A stretch of DNA of 64,000 bases from Spirosoma arboris (GCF_009754945.1 NZ_WPIN01000004.1:124001-188000); one strand, 5' to 3'; positions 36,491 through 43,837 are shown, counted from the first letter of the stretch. The notes: generated from the letters alone by a model not told the origin. Translations and numbers: made by a program.

Positions 36491-36632
36491 TGTATAAAAC
36501 AGATTAGGTTGAGATACCCTAATATGGAGTGTTCGAAGGGTATAAGATCTTATAGGGCCTAGAAGAGCTATATAGCTGGGTAGTTAGTAGATTCAGTACA
36601 TAATAAGGATATATAATCATCATATCCCCAGG

Positions 36633-36692
36633 CGAAATCACCTAAAAAAACATACTAAATAGTTGAAATCACACATAAAATGGGTGATTTCA
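36633..36692. repeat. Second cluster of TGAAATCACCC motifs
   Basis: CGAAATCACCT at 36633 (9 of 11 matches), TGAAATCACAC at 36664 (10 of 11) and an exact inverted copy GGGTGATTTCA at 36682-36692. The same motif as the four-copy cluster at 35390, on the other side of the LuxR-type gene. Confidence 0.75.
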
Positions 36693-36837
36693 GACAAAAA
36701 GCGTTCGATAAATTAAATCGACGGACGATATTCAACCCGGCAGCCAACTATATAGTGCATAGTTACTGAATTGACCTTTTGAGAAGAAGAACAGATAAGG
36801 GCAAAAAAATGAAGATTAATCGGTTACTCTGGGCGAC

Positions 36838-37845
36838 TTATAGTAGATCGGCGTGCTCAGGCTTGCCAGCATCACGTCCTTGTAGCCACTCCCGGAACTC
36901 ATGCATACGAACACGAGGAACAATAATCTTGTGTTGGTCGGGGGTGTTTAATCGAACAATATACTTGCCATTTTCCCAATAGGAGTAATGCAATACAGCC
37001 TGTCGATTGACAATATAATCGCGCTTGATTCGGAAGAATTGCGTCGGATCAAGCTCGGCCTCAAGTTCGTTCAATGTTTTACTGACTAGATATCGTTCTT
37101 TTAAAGACTCGGCGTAGTAGAATCGATCCTCAACAGTGAAGTAATAGACTTCATTGACCGGGAAGTCTAATTCACCCTGAGCATTTTTACCTTTCAGATA
37201 ACTAAGGTAAAGAGAAGGGGTAGTTGGCTGCGGCTGTGGTGAAAACGTTTCGGATAAGGCTAAGACTTTTTGAGATGCTTCAGCGGCTTCTGCTTCGGCA
37301 GCTTCCTGCGCTTCCCGACGCTGTTTTAAGTAGTCGAGAAGAAGTGACGTATTGATGGCGATGTAGCCAATGAGTATTACAGGAACTAAATATTTGAAAT
37401 ATGTAGACCAGGTGTATGTATAAAGAATATAACCGTCCCAATAGTTTGACCAAGAGTATTCAGGGAAATACTCTAAAAAGTAACGAACAGTTTGAGTAAA
37501 TGGATTAAACACCCAGAATGCAAGTGCTAAAACTGGTAAACAACGTAACTCATATCGACTAATTGCACGCCAGTTGTTTTTTACCGTATGTATGTGACTG
37601 AATTTGTGGTAAAAGTTAATAATAGCAATGATAATAAGTAATGTACATAATTCGGGAATAAATAAATCACGGACAAGTACGCCAAGATAGAAGATAGCTC
37701 CACCTGCTTTCTTGACCTTCTCAAGTTTTGCAGGCGCAGCAACAGACCATCCAACAGCTTCAACTAATACTACAATGCTCAGTAGTATAATCGCGCTGCT
37801 AAACGGTTTCTTGAGGAAAGCTCGATTGATTTGAATTTCCTTCAT
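36838..37845 (-). CDS. Membrane-bound LytTR-family transcriptional regulator
   Basis: 335 residues. The N-terminal half has four likely TM helices (~14-34, ~52-76, ~90-108, ~145-168), then a coiled, Ala/Glu-rich linker (~172-195). The C-terminal LytTR DNA-binding domain (~220-325) shows YYFTVEDRFYYAESLKERY, LNELEAELDPTQFFRIKRDY and IVNRQAVLHY. Membrane LytTR proteins act without a separate kinase and are often found beside peptide or transport genes. A good RBS (AAGGAG) precedes the ATG at 37845. It is divergent from the small peptide gene at 38009 and probably regulates it. Confidence 0.9.
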   Translation of the reverse strand: MKEIQINRAFLKKPFSSAIILLSIVVLVEAVGWSVAAPAKLEKVKKAGGAIFYLGVLVRDLFIPELCTLLIIIAIINFYHKFSHIHTVKNNWRAISRYELRCLPVLALAFWVFNPFTQTVRYFLEYFPEYSWSNYWDGYILYTYTWSTYFKYLVPVILIGYIAINTSLLLDYLKQRREAQEAAEAEAAEASQKVLALSETFSPQPQPTTPSLYLSYLKGKNAQGELDFPVNEVYYFTVEDRFYYAESLKERYLVSKTLNELEAELDPTQFFRIKRDYIVNRQAVLHYSYWENGKYIVRLNTPDQHKIIVPRVRMHEFREWLQGRDAGKPEHADLL

Positions 37846-37926
37846 GCTGTCTCCTTACACAAAAGTCGGACTAATATAGTGGTAATATTTAACTAATTGC
37901 AACCAATAATCGTGACTTTTTTGCGA

Positions 37927-37957
37927 TTGATGAGCCTCTTGGCAGGCGGTAGCTTTG
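37927..37957 (+). promoter_or_regulatory. Promoter of the small peptide operon
   Basis: TTG (37927-37929), a 20-nt spacer and TAGCTTTG (37950-37957) match the Bacteroidota -33/-7 consensus; the -7 box is identical to that of gldH. The peptide ATG is 51 nt downstream. Confidence 0.7.
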
Positions 37958-37974
37958 TATCATCAAAAACAAGC

Positions 37975-38004
37975 AACTACAAATCAATCATACTAACTAC
38001 AAAT
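37975..38004 (+). promoter_or_regulatory. Direct repeat in the leader of the peptide gene
   Basis: AACTACAAAT occurs exactly twice (37975-37984 and 37995-38004), 20 nt apart, i.e. two helical turns. LytTR proteins bind direct repeats about two turns apart, so these are candidate sites for the divergent LytTR regulator, though they lie downstream of the predicted -7 box. Confidence 0.4.
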
Positions 38005-38008
38005 TGTC

Positions 38009-38185
38009 ATGAAAAAGCAATTCATTATTAAGTCCGCCCAAGCAATTAAAAATGTAATCACTCCAGCTACCAAATTGGAATCGGCTAATATATTAAAGCT
38101 CGCTGCTGAGGATAAAGTATGTTGTGGTGGTTTCGATGTTGGTTTTACTGGCCTTGCTAATTCCAAACCTGTTTTCTCGCTTTAA
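38009..38185 (+). CDS. Small candidate RiPP/natural-product precursor peptide (58 aa)
   Basis: A short gene of 58 residues beginning MKKQFIIKSAQAIKN and ending in a segment that starts with VCCGGFDVGFTGLANSK. The first ~37 residues are Lys/Ala-rich and would be a helical leader with a KLESANILKLAAED stretch; the last ~21 residues (from CCGG) are Gly/Cys-containing and look like a core or a Gly-Gly cleavage site followed by a core. It has its own Bacteroidota promoter and is only 12 nt upstream of the acyltransferase-like gene, so the two are one operon. I know no named family that it matches. The short length, codon usage in line with neighbours, promoter and tight operon support it being real. 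The precursor role is an inference. Confidence 0.7.
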   Translation: MKKQFIIKSAQAIKNVITPATKLESANILKLAAEDKVCCGGFDVGFTGLANSKPVFSL

Positions 38186-38197
38186 GCTTCAGAAACT

Positions 38198-39313
38198 ATG
38201 TTAAGCACACGGCAACTTTACAAACAGGAGTTGGCAAATTGTCGAGAACACTTCGAACAGGTTGACTTACCTAAGGAACGGGGTTATTTAATGAAGTATA
38301 CTACTTTCTCCGCTAATGTTGAGAATGTGTTGCCTTCAATACCCCGTCGGGAACATGAGGCCCTCTTTAGAGAGCTATTGTTGCAGCAGGTATTTACCAC
38401 ATTCGATCAAAAGTGTTTGACCGCCGGCGATTTAGTAAAGTTACGTGGAGCGCATGATGTTCTGAATAAAGAGTATAGTCCTAAAATTTATTGTACCTAT
38501 CATCTCGGTTCCTACCGACTGTTGACAAGTGTACTTTTTCGAAAAGGAGTCGATTGTGTGTTGCTGGTTGGCAGCAACATGAACCGCAATCAGGGAGAAG
38601 AGATGGCGGAACATATTGAGGGGTTACGCCAGAAACATGGCCTAACAAATGTGTTCCGCGTGGTTGAAGCAGGTAGTCCGTCTGCCGGATTAACTGTATT
38701 GCGAGAGCTGAAAGCGGGTCGATCACTAATTGTGTTCGTTGATGGGAGCCCAGAAACGGCTCCTCAGGTTGGGGAAGAGTCCCAGTTTCTATCCGTGCGT
38801 TTTGGTCAACGTCGTGTCCTAACACGGAAAGGAGTTGGTTACTTATCACATGCCGCTGGTGTACCTATCGTACCTGTGGTAAGTTATCGACAGTCCGACA
38901 TGACAAATGTCCTGCATTGTCTGAAACCGATTCGACCAATTGTGCGTAGTGACCGGGATATGTATTGTCAGGAGGCCATGCAGCAACTTTACGATGCATT
39001 TTGGCCTTATTTGAAACAATACCCTGGTCAGTGGGAAGGCTGGAATTTTATTCACTTATTTCTGGAGCCAGAAATTGTTAAGAACAATTTTTTCAATTAT
39101 CATGCAAAACGGCTTGCTTTCAATGAAAAGCGCTATACTTTGTGTGATCTTGAGCAGGCGCCAATCTTATTTGACCGTAGACTGTACCAAACTTACGAGA
39201 TTACAGAAGACCTTCGTGATTTACTACTGAACCTGCATGAGGTAGATTCAGTTGAAGAGATCGTTGGACAGGAAATGTTTAGTGAATTGATGGATATGGA
39301 AATACTACATTAA
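38198..39313 (+). CDS. Acyltransferase-related protein with C-terminal PqqD/RRE-like segment
   Basis: 371 residues. The central part (~95-270) resembles the LpxL/HtrB lysophospholipid acyltransferase fold: YHLGSYRLLTSVL at the place of the H-x4-E catalytic motif, SLIVFVDGSPET, and GVPIVPVVSYR. The acidic catalytic residue is replaced by Arg (HLGSYR), so normal acyl transfer is doubtful. The last ~65 residues (RYTLCDLEQAPILFDRR, YEITEDLRDLLLNL, SVEEIVGQE, ELMDMEILH) have the strand-strand-helix pattern of PqqD-type RiPP recognition elements. No signal peptide or TM helix. Its partner is probably the 58-residue peptide encoded 12 nt upstream. Terminator hairpins follow. Confidence 0.75.
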   Translation: MLSTRQLYKQELANCREHFEQVDLPKERGYLMKYTTFSANVENVLPSIPRREHEALFRELLLQQVFTTFDQKCLTAGDLVKLRGAHDVLNKEYSPKIYCTYHLGSYRLLTSVLFRKGVDCVLLVGSNMNRNQGEEMAEHIEGLRQKHGLTNVFRVVEAGSPSAGLTVLRELKAGRSLIVFVDGSPETAPQVGEESQFLSVRFGQRRVLTRKGVGYLSHAAGVPIVPVVSYRQSDMTNVLHCLKPIRPIVRSDRDMYCQEAMQQLYDAFWPYLKQYPGQWEGWNFIHLFLEPEIVKNNFFNYHAKRLAFNEKRYTLCDLEQAPILFDRRLYQTYEITEDLRDLLLNLHEVDSVEEIVGQEMFSELMDMEILH

Positions 39314-39331
39314 GTAGGACCTTGATATATT

Positions 39332-39380
39332 TATAATGCCGGTGCCCGATGAAACTGTTTCATCGGGCACCGGCATTATA
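39332..39380. terminator. Perfect long hairpin after the peptide operon
   Basis: A 24-bp perfect stem (core TGCCGGTGCCCGATGAAAC and its complement) with a minimal loop centred on 39356. It lies between the convergent acyltransferase-like gene and the RNase gene and can end both transcripts. Confidence 0.8.
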
Positions 39381-39387
39381 CTAGTAA

Positions 39388-39411
39388 AACGTAGTAAAAT
39401 TTTACTACGTT
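39388..39411. terminator. Second hairpin, next to the RNase G stop codon
   Basis: AACGTAGTAAAA/TTTTACTACGTT, a perfect 24-nt palindrome, just beyond the RNase gene end. With the 39332 hairpin it forms a double structure between convergent genes. Confidence 0.6.
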
Positions 39412-39412
39412 A

Positions 39413-40975
39413 CTAAGCATTATTACTAACCTCAATTTCCTCCCCTGATCGGTTAAAGAATTTAAAGTTAACCATACCTAGCGAACTATCCTTGATTATT
39501 TTAACCCAAGTTTTATATTTCATATACCACTGCATTTGTTTTGAGTAAATACCCTTAGTATAGTAAGCATATAAAAATGGATTCATGGAGATTGAAATAC
39601 CACGTTCGTTTTGTTTTGTCAAGATATAATCGAGGTTATTCTCAATGACATCCGTTACCAAAACACTAGCCTGAATCGTGCCCGTACCTCCACAAGTTGG
39701 GCAAACTTCACGCGTAACAATGTTCATTTCCGGCCGGACACGCTGACGTGTAATCTGCATCAGGCCAAATTTCGTTAAGGGCAAAATTGTAAATTTCGAG
39801 CGCTCGGGTTTCATTTCATCACGCATGATGTCTTGCAGGAGTTTTTTATTCTCTGCTTTCTTCATGTCTATGAAATCTACGACGATGATACCACCCATGT
39901 CGCGTAATCGAAGTTGACGAGCAATCTCTTTAGCTGCTTCGCGATTGACACTAATAGCAGTCGCTTCCTGGTCTTCTTCAGAATTCGATTTGTTACCGCT
40001 GTTAACATCAATAACATGCAATGCCTCAGTGTGCTCAATAATCAAATAACCTCCACCGGGTAAACTTACTGAGCGCCCAAACAACGATTTAAGTTGTTTT
40101 TCAAGACCTAAGGCTTCAAATACCTTTACTTTACCACTGTAGAGTTTAACAATTTTTTCTTTCTCAGGCGCAATAGTGTGAATATAATCCCTGATTTCGT
40201 CGTAAGATTCACGAGTATCTACTGTAATACTCTCAAAGGACTCATTAAGCATATCGCGCAGAATAGACGAAGCCCTATTCATTTCGCCTAATACACGATC
40301 ACGCGGTTTGGCCTCAGACAATGATTTAAGCGCCTGATCCCACTTTGCAAGAGAATTTTGTAAGTCGCGGTCGAGCTCTTCTACATCTTTATCCTGCGCA
40401 ACCGTTCGTACAATAACGCCGAAGTTTTGTGGTTTCAATGACGACATTAGCCGCATCAACCGCGACCGTTCGGCACGGTCTGTAATTTTTTTGGACAGGT
40501 TTACACCATCTGAAAATGGCACCAATACTAAATAACGGCCTGCAATAGAAATATCGCAGGAAAGGCGTGGACCTTTGGTTGAGATGGGCTCCTTAACCAC
40601 CTGAACCAGAATGGGAGCGTTTTTCGTCAGGACCTTATCGATTTTCCCGATTTTATCGATAGGTGGCTCCAACTTCATGCCGCTGAGCCGCCCTGTAGTG
40701 ACGCGCTTGGCGATTACGTCTTTAACCAGTTTGTTGAGCGAATTAATATTCGGTCCTAAGTCCTGGTAGTGCAAAAAACCGTCTTTCTCGTGGCCAACAT
40801 CTACGAAAGCAGCGTTAAGGCCCGATGATAATTTCTTGACTGTTCCTAAGTAAAGATCGCCAACGGTGAAGCTGCTGTCTAACTCTTCTTCGTGATACTC
40901 CAGCAATCTCTTGTTTTGCAAGAGCGCAATCCGATCACCTTTCTGAGTCGAACTGATAACTAATTCATTACTCAC
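39413..40975 (-). CDS. rng: Ribonuclease E/G family protein
   Basis: Endoribonuclease for rRNA maturation and mRNA decay; 520 residues, the RNase G size class. S1 domain near the N-terminus (VGDLYLGTVKKLSSGLNAAF, DVGHEKDGFLHYQDLG). The catalytic region carries the metal-binding Asp residues in LHVIDVNSGNKS (~315) and GIIVVDFIDMK (~360). The Zn-link is CPTCGGTG (~428). It is followed on the same strand upstream by the 29-aa basic protein gene at 41129 and converges with the peptide operon. Confidence 0.94.
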   Translation of the reverse strand: MSNELVISSTQKGDRIALLQNKRLLEYHEEELDSSFTVGDLYLGTVKKLSSGLNAAFVDVGHEKDGFLHYQDLGPNINSLNKLVKDVIAKRVTTGRLSGMKLEPPIDKIGKIDKVLTKNAPILVQVVKEPISTKGPRLSCDISIAGRYLVLVPFSDGVNLSKKITDRAERSRLMRLMSSLKPQNFGVIVRTVAQDKDVEELDRDLQNSLAKWDQALKSLSEAKPRDRVLGEMNRASSILRDMLNESFESITVDTRESYDEIRDYIHTIAPEKEKIVKLYSGKVKVFEALGLEKQLKSLFGRSVSLPGGGYLIIEHTEALHVIDVNSGNKSNSEEDQEATAISVNREAAKEIARQLRLRDMGGIIVVDFIDMKKAENKKLLQDIMRDEMKPERSKFTILPLTKFGLMQITRQRVRPEMNIVTREVCPTCGGTGTIQASVLVTDVIENNLDYILTKQNERGISISMNPFLYAYYTKGIYSKQMQWYMKYKTWVKIIKDSSLGMVNFKFFNRSGEEIEVSNNA

Positions 40976-41054
40976 AAGATGAATATACGGTTAAGAATGG
41001 CTATATAAAAAGAAAGAAGCCACGTTCGGGCTTTTCAGACCGGCCGAGGCTTCA

Positions 41055-41128
41055 AATAGGTAGGCAGTAGGCAATTGCAGAAGGCAGTTATGAGCATAAC
41101 AGTTAAGCTGTTGACTGCCTACCGCCGA
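41055..41128. repeat. Imperfect inverted repeat upstream of rng
   Basis: The left arm AGGTAGGCAGTAGGCAATTG and the right arm with ACTGCCTACCGCCGACTA are partly complementary, with AACAG / CTGTT inside. It lies between the small basic protein gene and rng, which have the same direction. Confidence 0.6.
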
Positions 41129-41218
41129 CTATTTCTTCTTGTGCCGGTTTTTTCTGAGCCGTTTCTTCCGCTTGTGAGTGGCAATTTTGTGCCGTTTCCG
41201 TTTCTTACCGCAAGGCAT
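41129..41218 (-). CDS. AURKAIP1/COX24-domain small basic protein (29 aa)
   Basis: 29 residues, MPCGKKRKRHKIATHKRKKR followed by LRKNRHKKK. This very basic peptide is conserved across Bacteroidota and belongs to the AURKAIP1/COX24 C-terminal family, related to the mitochondrial small-subunit protein mS38; it is probably a ribosome-associated protein. The start (ATG at 41218) and stop (TAG at 41129) are clear. It lies upstream of rng on the same strand, in a stretch bounded by two inverted repeats. Ribosomal function is inferred from the family. Confidence 0.88.
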   Translation of the reverse strand: MPCGKKRKRHKIATHKRKKRLRKNRHKKK

Positions 41219-41277
41219 AATAAACTAATTTAATGGTTAAAATATGTGTCGGCCTGCCAATCGGTCAGGCCCGAAAA

Positions 41278-41355
41278 AGTTGTATAGTTTTAAGTTGAAC
41301 AGCTATATAGCTAGTTGACGCGTCGATCAACTTGATAACAATTCAACTATATAAC
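41278..41355. repeat. Imperfect inverted repeat between TPR gene and small basic protein gene
   Basis: The left arm begins AAGTTGTATAGTTTTAAGTTG and the right arm ends CAACTATATAACTCACTT, close to complementary, with a palindrome AGCTATATAGCT inside (41301). It lies between co-directional genes. Confidence 0.55.
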
Positions 41356-42210
41356 TCACTTCAACCGCTCTTCATATTCGCGAACAGCGGCCAGAATCTG
41401 CGGGTCTTTCTCCTGCTTCTTTACCTGTGCCAGCACCTGTTTCGCTTCGGCTTTTTGACCGGCTTCAGCTAAACTAACCCCTAGATAAAACTGTGCTTTC
41501 CGGCTCGATGGGTTATTAACCAAGATTTGCCGAAACCGCTCAACTGCTCGTTCATACTGGTTAGATCGCATAGCCAGTAAACCTAAGTTGAAGAGTGCCA
41601 GTTCATTTGTTGGGTCCTGCTTAATGACCTCGCGCAGGAGCATAATTCCCTGCATTGGTGTATCGGTATTGACATAAGTCATGGCCATATTGGCCTTTGC
41701 CGATAGCAGATTTGGGTTTTTAGCCAGCGCCTGTCCGTATAAATCACGGGTTTTCTGACCTAACAACGCTGTTTTCTTTTCATCGACAGCAAAGGTATAG
41801 GCTTCAAAATATTCATCCCCGGCTCGTAAAAGATTCCGTTCCGTTGGTTGAGCTTTCGCCAGTTCCTCTGCATAATGAGCCGCACTGTCGTACCGGGTTA
41901 CTTCATGCAACAAGGCAATAAGTTTTACCCCGACAGCTTCCTTTTGGGTTGTACCTGCCTTCGTAAACTCAGTTTGGAGTGTTACTAAGCGTTTCTGTTG
42001 CTCAGGCGATAGCGGCTTCTCATGAATAGAAGGGCTATTGCTTGATACGTTGAGTGAATCGGAACCAGACTGACTGACTCCAGACGTTTGCGCTGTACGT
42101 CCCCCTGCGAGTTGCTTACTTTCATTGCGTACAACCACCTTCGGTAAGGTATATAACCCCACTGTTAGGGCCGCAGCCAATAAGACAACAAGCAGCACGA
42201 ATTTATTCAT
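41356..42210 (-). CDS. Tetratricopeptide repeat protein
   Basis: 284 residues from the ATG at 42210 (MNKFVLLVVL; the frame opens 15 nt earlier). An N-terminal TM anchor (~3-24) is followed by a Ser/Gly/Gln-rich linker and then TPR units (~95-270) with ANMAMTYVNTDTPMQGI, ELALFNLGLLAMRSNQYERA and RKAQFYLGVSLAEAGQKAEA. Probably a membrane-anchored scaffold. It is 73 nt downstream of the HU gene on the same strand, so the two may be co-transcribed. The partner is unknown. Confidence 0.85.
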   Translation of the reverse strand: MNKFVLLVVLLAAALTVGLYTLPKVVVRNESKQLAGGRTAQTSGVSQSGSDSLNVSSNSPSIHEKPLSPEQQKRLVTLQTEFTKAGTTQKEAVGVKLIALLHEVTRYDSAAHYAEELAKAQPTERNLLRAGDEYFEAYTFAVDEKKTALLGQKTRDLYGQALAKNPNLLSAKANMAMTYVNTDTPMQGIMLLREVIKQDPTNELALFNLGLLAMRSNQYERAVERFRQILVNNPSSRKAQFYLGVSLAEAGQKAEAKQVLAQVKKQEKDPQILAAVREYEERLK

Positions 42211-42283
42211 AATGGAAATCGTCACAATGCAAACGCCTGAGCCGGCCTGATTTACCAGTTCATAGCCGTTTGGGAAACTTTGC

Positions 42284-42586
42284 TTACTCAGCGGCTACTT
42301 TAGCTTTGTCGCTGGTTTTAACCTGCTCAACAAAAACCTTGGCGGGCTTGAAACTCGGAATAAAGTGCTCATCGATCACCATAGCGGTGTTTTTTGAGAT
42401 ATTCCGGGCTACCTTCTTAGCTCGTTTCTTATTGATGAAGCTACCGAACCCTCTCACATAAATGTTCTCTCCCTCAGCCAATGAGTCCTTTACTACTGAA
42501 AAGAAGGTTTCCAGGGTGTTTGTTACTTCTGCCTTATCAATACCGGTCTTATCGGCGATCTCGGCAATTACGTCTGCTTTCGTCAC
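42284..42586 (-). CDS. HU/IHF-family DNA-binding protein
   Basis: 100-residue nucleoid protein. Seen: MTKADVIAEIADKTGIDKAEV, the dimer region and the DNA-binding arm with GFGSFINKKRAKKVARNI, then IPSFKPAKVFVEQV and an Ala/Lys tail slightly longer than the E. coli proteins (90). A strong -7 box lies upstream (42647-42654). It is divergent from mutY. Confidence 0.94.
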   Translation of the reverse strand: MTKADVIAEIADKTGIDKAEVTNTLETFFSVVKDSLAEGENIYVRGFGSFINKKRAKKVARNISKNTAMVIDEHFIPSFKPAKVFVEQVKTSDKAKVAAE

Positions 42587-42646
42587 GACTTCTTAAACTT
42601 TAACGTTTACTGTATTGTTGAAAATTCGGGTCTCAAAATGGGAGCA

Positions 42647-42654
42647 CAAAGGTA
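42647..42654 (-). promoter_or_regulatory. Bacteroidota-type -7 box of the HU gene
   Basis: The minus strand reads TACCTTTG (TAnnTTTG), about 60 nt upstream of the HU ATG; T-rich sequence lies about 19 nt further upstream where the -33 element would be. Confidence 0.55.
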
Positions 42655-42725
42655 GGGCTTTCCTATAAATTTAAAAACCCTATGCTTCCGTTTTTCCTGC
42701 TAACGATGTATTTTTTTGTTTTATT

Positions 42726-43814
42726 TTGAATTGGCTATCAGACCTTAACAACATCGAAACCACATTTGCTCCTATTCTTGAGCAGTGGTATTCGGTTCAT
42801 AAACGCGACTTACCATGGCGCCACACCCGCGATCCGTATCGTATCTGGCTATCGGAAGTCATTCTTCAGCAAACCCGCGTAGCACAGGGAAAACCCTATT
42901 ATGAGCGCTTCGTAGATGCCTATGAAACAATTGCTGATCTGGCCCGAGCTGATGAACGTGAGTTGTTGCGACTCTGGCAAGGTCTGGGTTATTATTCCAG
43001 AGCCAGGAACCTGCATCAAACTGCTCGTTATGTAACTCTTCAATTAGATGGTAAGTTCCCATCTACCTATCATGACCTACTGAAAATGAAGGGGATAGGT
43101 GCTTATACGGCAGCTGCTATCGCTTCGTTTGCCTTTGGCGAACGTGTTTCTGTTGTGGATGGAAATGTTTATCGGGTATTGGCACGGGTATTTGGTATAG
43201 AGGAAGATATCACCACAACGAATGCGAAGAAAACGTTTGCCGCTTTAGCTACACGCCTGATCCAATCGGCCAACGATCCGGCTACTTATAACCAGGCCAT
43301 TATGGAGTTCGGGGCGATTCATTGTACACCTGTTGCACCCGATTGCCTTTTATGTCCTCTACAACAGGGGTGCGTTGCTTACTTAACGGGGCGCCAGCAT
43401 CGGTTGCCCGTTAAATCAAAAAAGGCTCCGGTTCGAGAACGATTTTTCACATACCTCATTTTTCGAAAAAATGGAAAATTAGCTCTTCGCGAACGGACGG
43501 CGCGTGATGTCTGGCAAAATTTGCATGATTTTTATTTGCTTGAAACCGAAGATGCAAAAGCAATGTTGCCAGATTTACCGCTTCCTGAAGAGGTCAAAGA
43601 CTTAGTACAACGAGGGGTAGTTACTGGCTTGCCGGTGGAGTCAGTTCAGTTGTTATCGCACCAACGTATTCGTGCCAGATTCTACCTGATCGATTTGCCT
43701 GAAGCTGCTATTGATAGCTTGCCGACAGACTTACAATGGTATGATATGGAGGAAATTAGTCACCTTCCTAAGCCTGTATTGATTACAAACTATTTAGAAA
43801 ATCTGTTTGGATAA
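42726..43814 (+). CDS. mutY: A/G-specific adenine glycosylase
   Basis: Removes adenine mispaired with 8-oxoguanine; 362 residues. Motifs: RDLPWRHTRDPYRIWLSEVI, ILQQTRVAQGKPYYERF, the helix-hairpin-helix LKMKGIGAYTAAAIASFAFG, the catalytic Asp in VVDGNVYRVLARVFG, the iron-sulfur cluster Cys set CTPVAPDCLLCPLQQGC, and the C-terminal NUDIX-like 8-oxoG domain (~230-360). The start appears to be TTG at 42726 (MNWLSDLNN); no in-frame ATG precedes the conserved core, so a rare start codon is likely. The ssb promoter overlaps its 3' end. The order mutY-ssb-gldE is conserved in Bacteroidota. Confidence 0.93.
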   Translation: MNWLSDLNNIETTFAPILEQWYSVHKRDLPWRHTRDPYRIWLSEVILQQTRVAQGKPYYERFVDAYETIADLARADERELLRLWQGLGYYSRARNLHQTARYVTLQLDGKFPSTYHDLLKMKGIGAYTAAAIASFAFGERVSVVDGNVYRVLARVFGIEEDITTTNAKKTFAALATRLIQSANDPATYNQAIMEFGAIHCTPVAPDCLLCPLQQGCVAYLTGRQHRLPVKSKKAPVRERFFTYLIFRKNGKLALRERTARDVWQNLHDFYLLETEDAKAMLPDLPLPEEVKDLVQRGVVTGLPVESVQLLSHQRIRARFYLIDLPEAAIDSLPTDLQWYDMEEISHLPKPVLITNYLENLFG

Positions 43815-43837
43815 GTGGGTAGATTTTAGTATCTTTA
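43806..43837 (+). promoter_or_regulatory. Promoter of ssb inside the end of mutY
   Basis: TTTG (43806-43809), a 20-nt spacer and TATCTTTA (43830-43837), one mismatch from TAnnTTTG. It overlaps the last codons of mutY and precedes the ssb ATG at 43888. Confidence 0.6.

Larger units (their letters stand above)
36296..36837. other. 542-nt intergenic region with hairpins, palindromes and motif copies
   Basis: No credible gene. It holds a hairpin TTCCCATT-N5-AATGGGAA (36320-36340), a terminator-like stem AGCCCC/GGGGCT followed by TTTGTTG (36454-36490), short AT-rich palindromes TATAAGATCTTATA (36541), AGCTATATAGCT (36566) and ACTATATAGT (36747), and three TGAAATCACCC-like sites (36633-36692). It lies between convergent genes, so it is unusually long and structured for a simple terminator region; a small RNA cannot be excluded. 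Confidence 0.55.

Noticed and set aside
36541..36756. Idea that the AT-rich palindromes and motif copies mark a replication origin
   Set aside because: No dnaA or DnaA-box-like TTATCCACA cluster is near, and the region lies between regulators.
36779..36982. 67-codon plus-strand frame after the second TGAAATCACCC cluster
   Set aside because: Most of it is antisense to the LytTR domain coding sequence; composition follows that gene's opposite strand.
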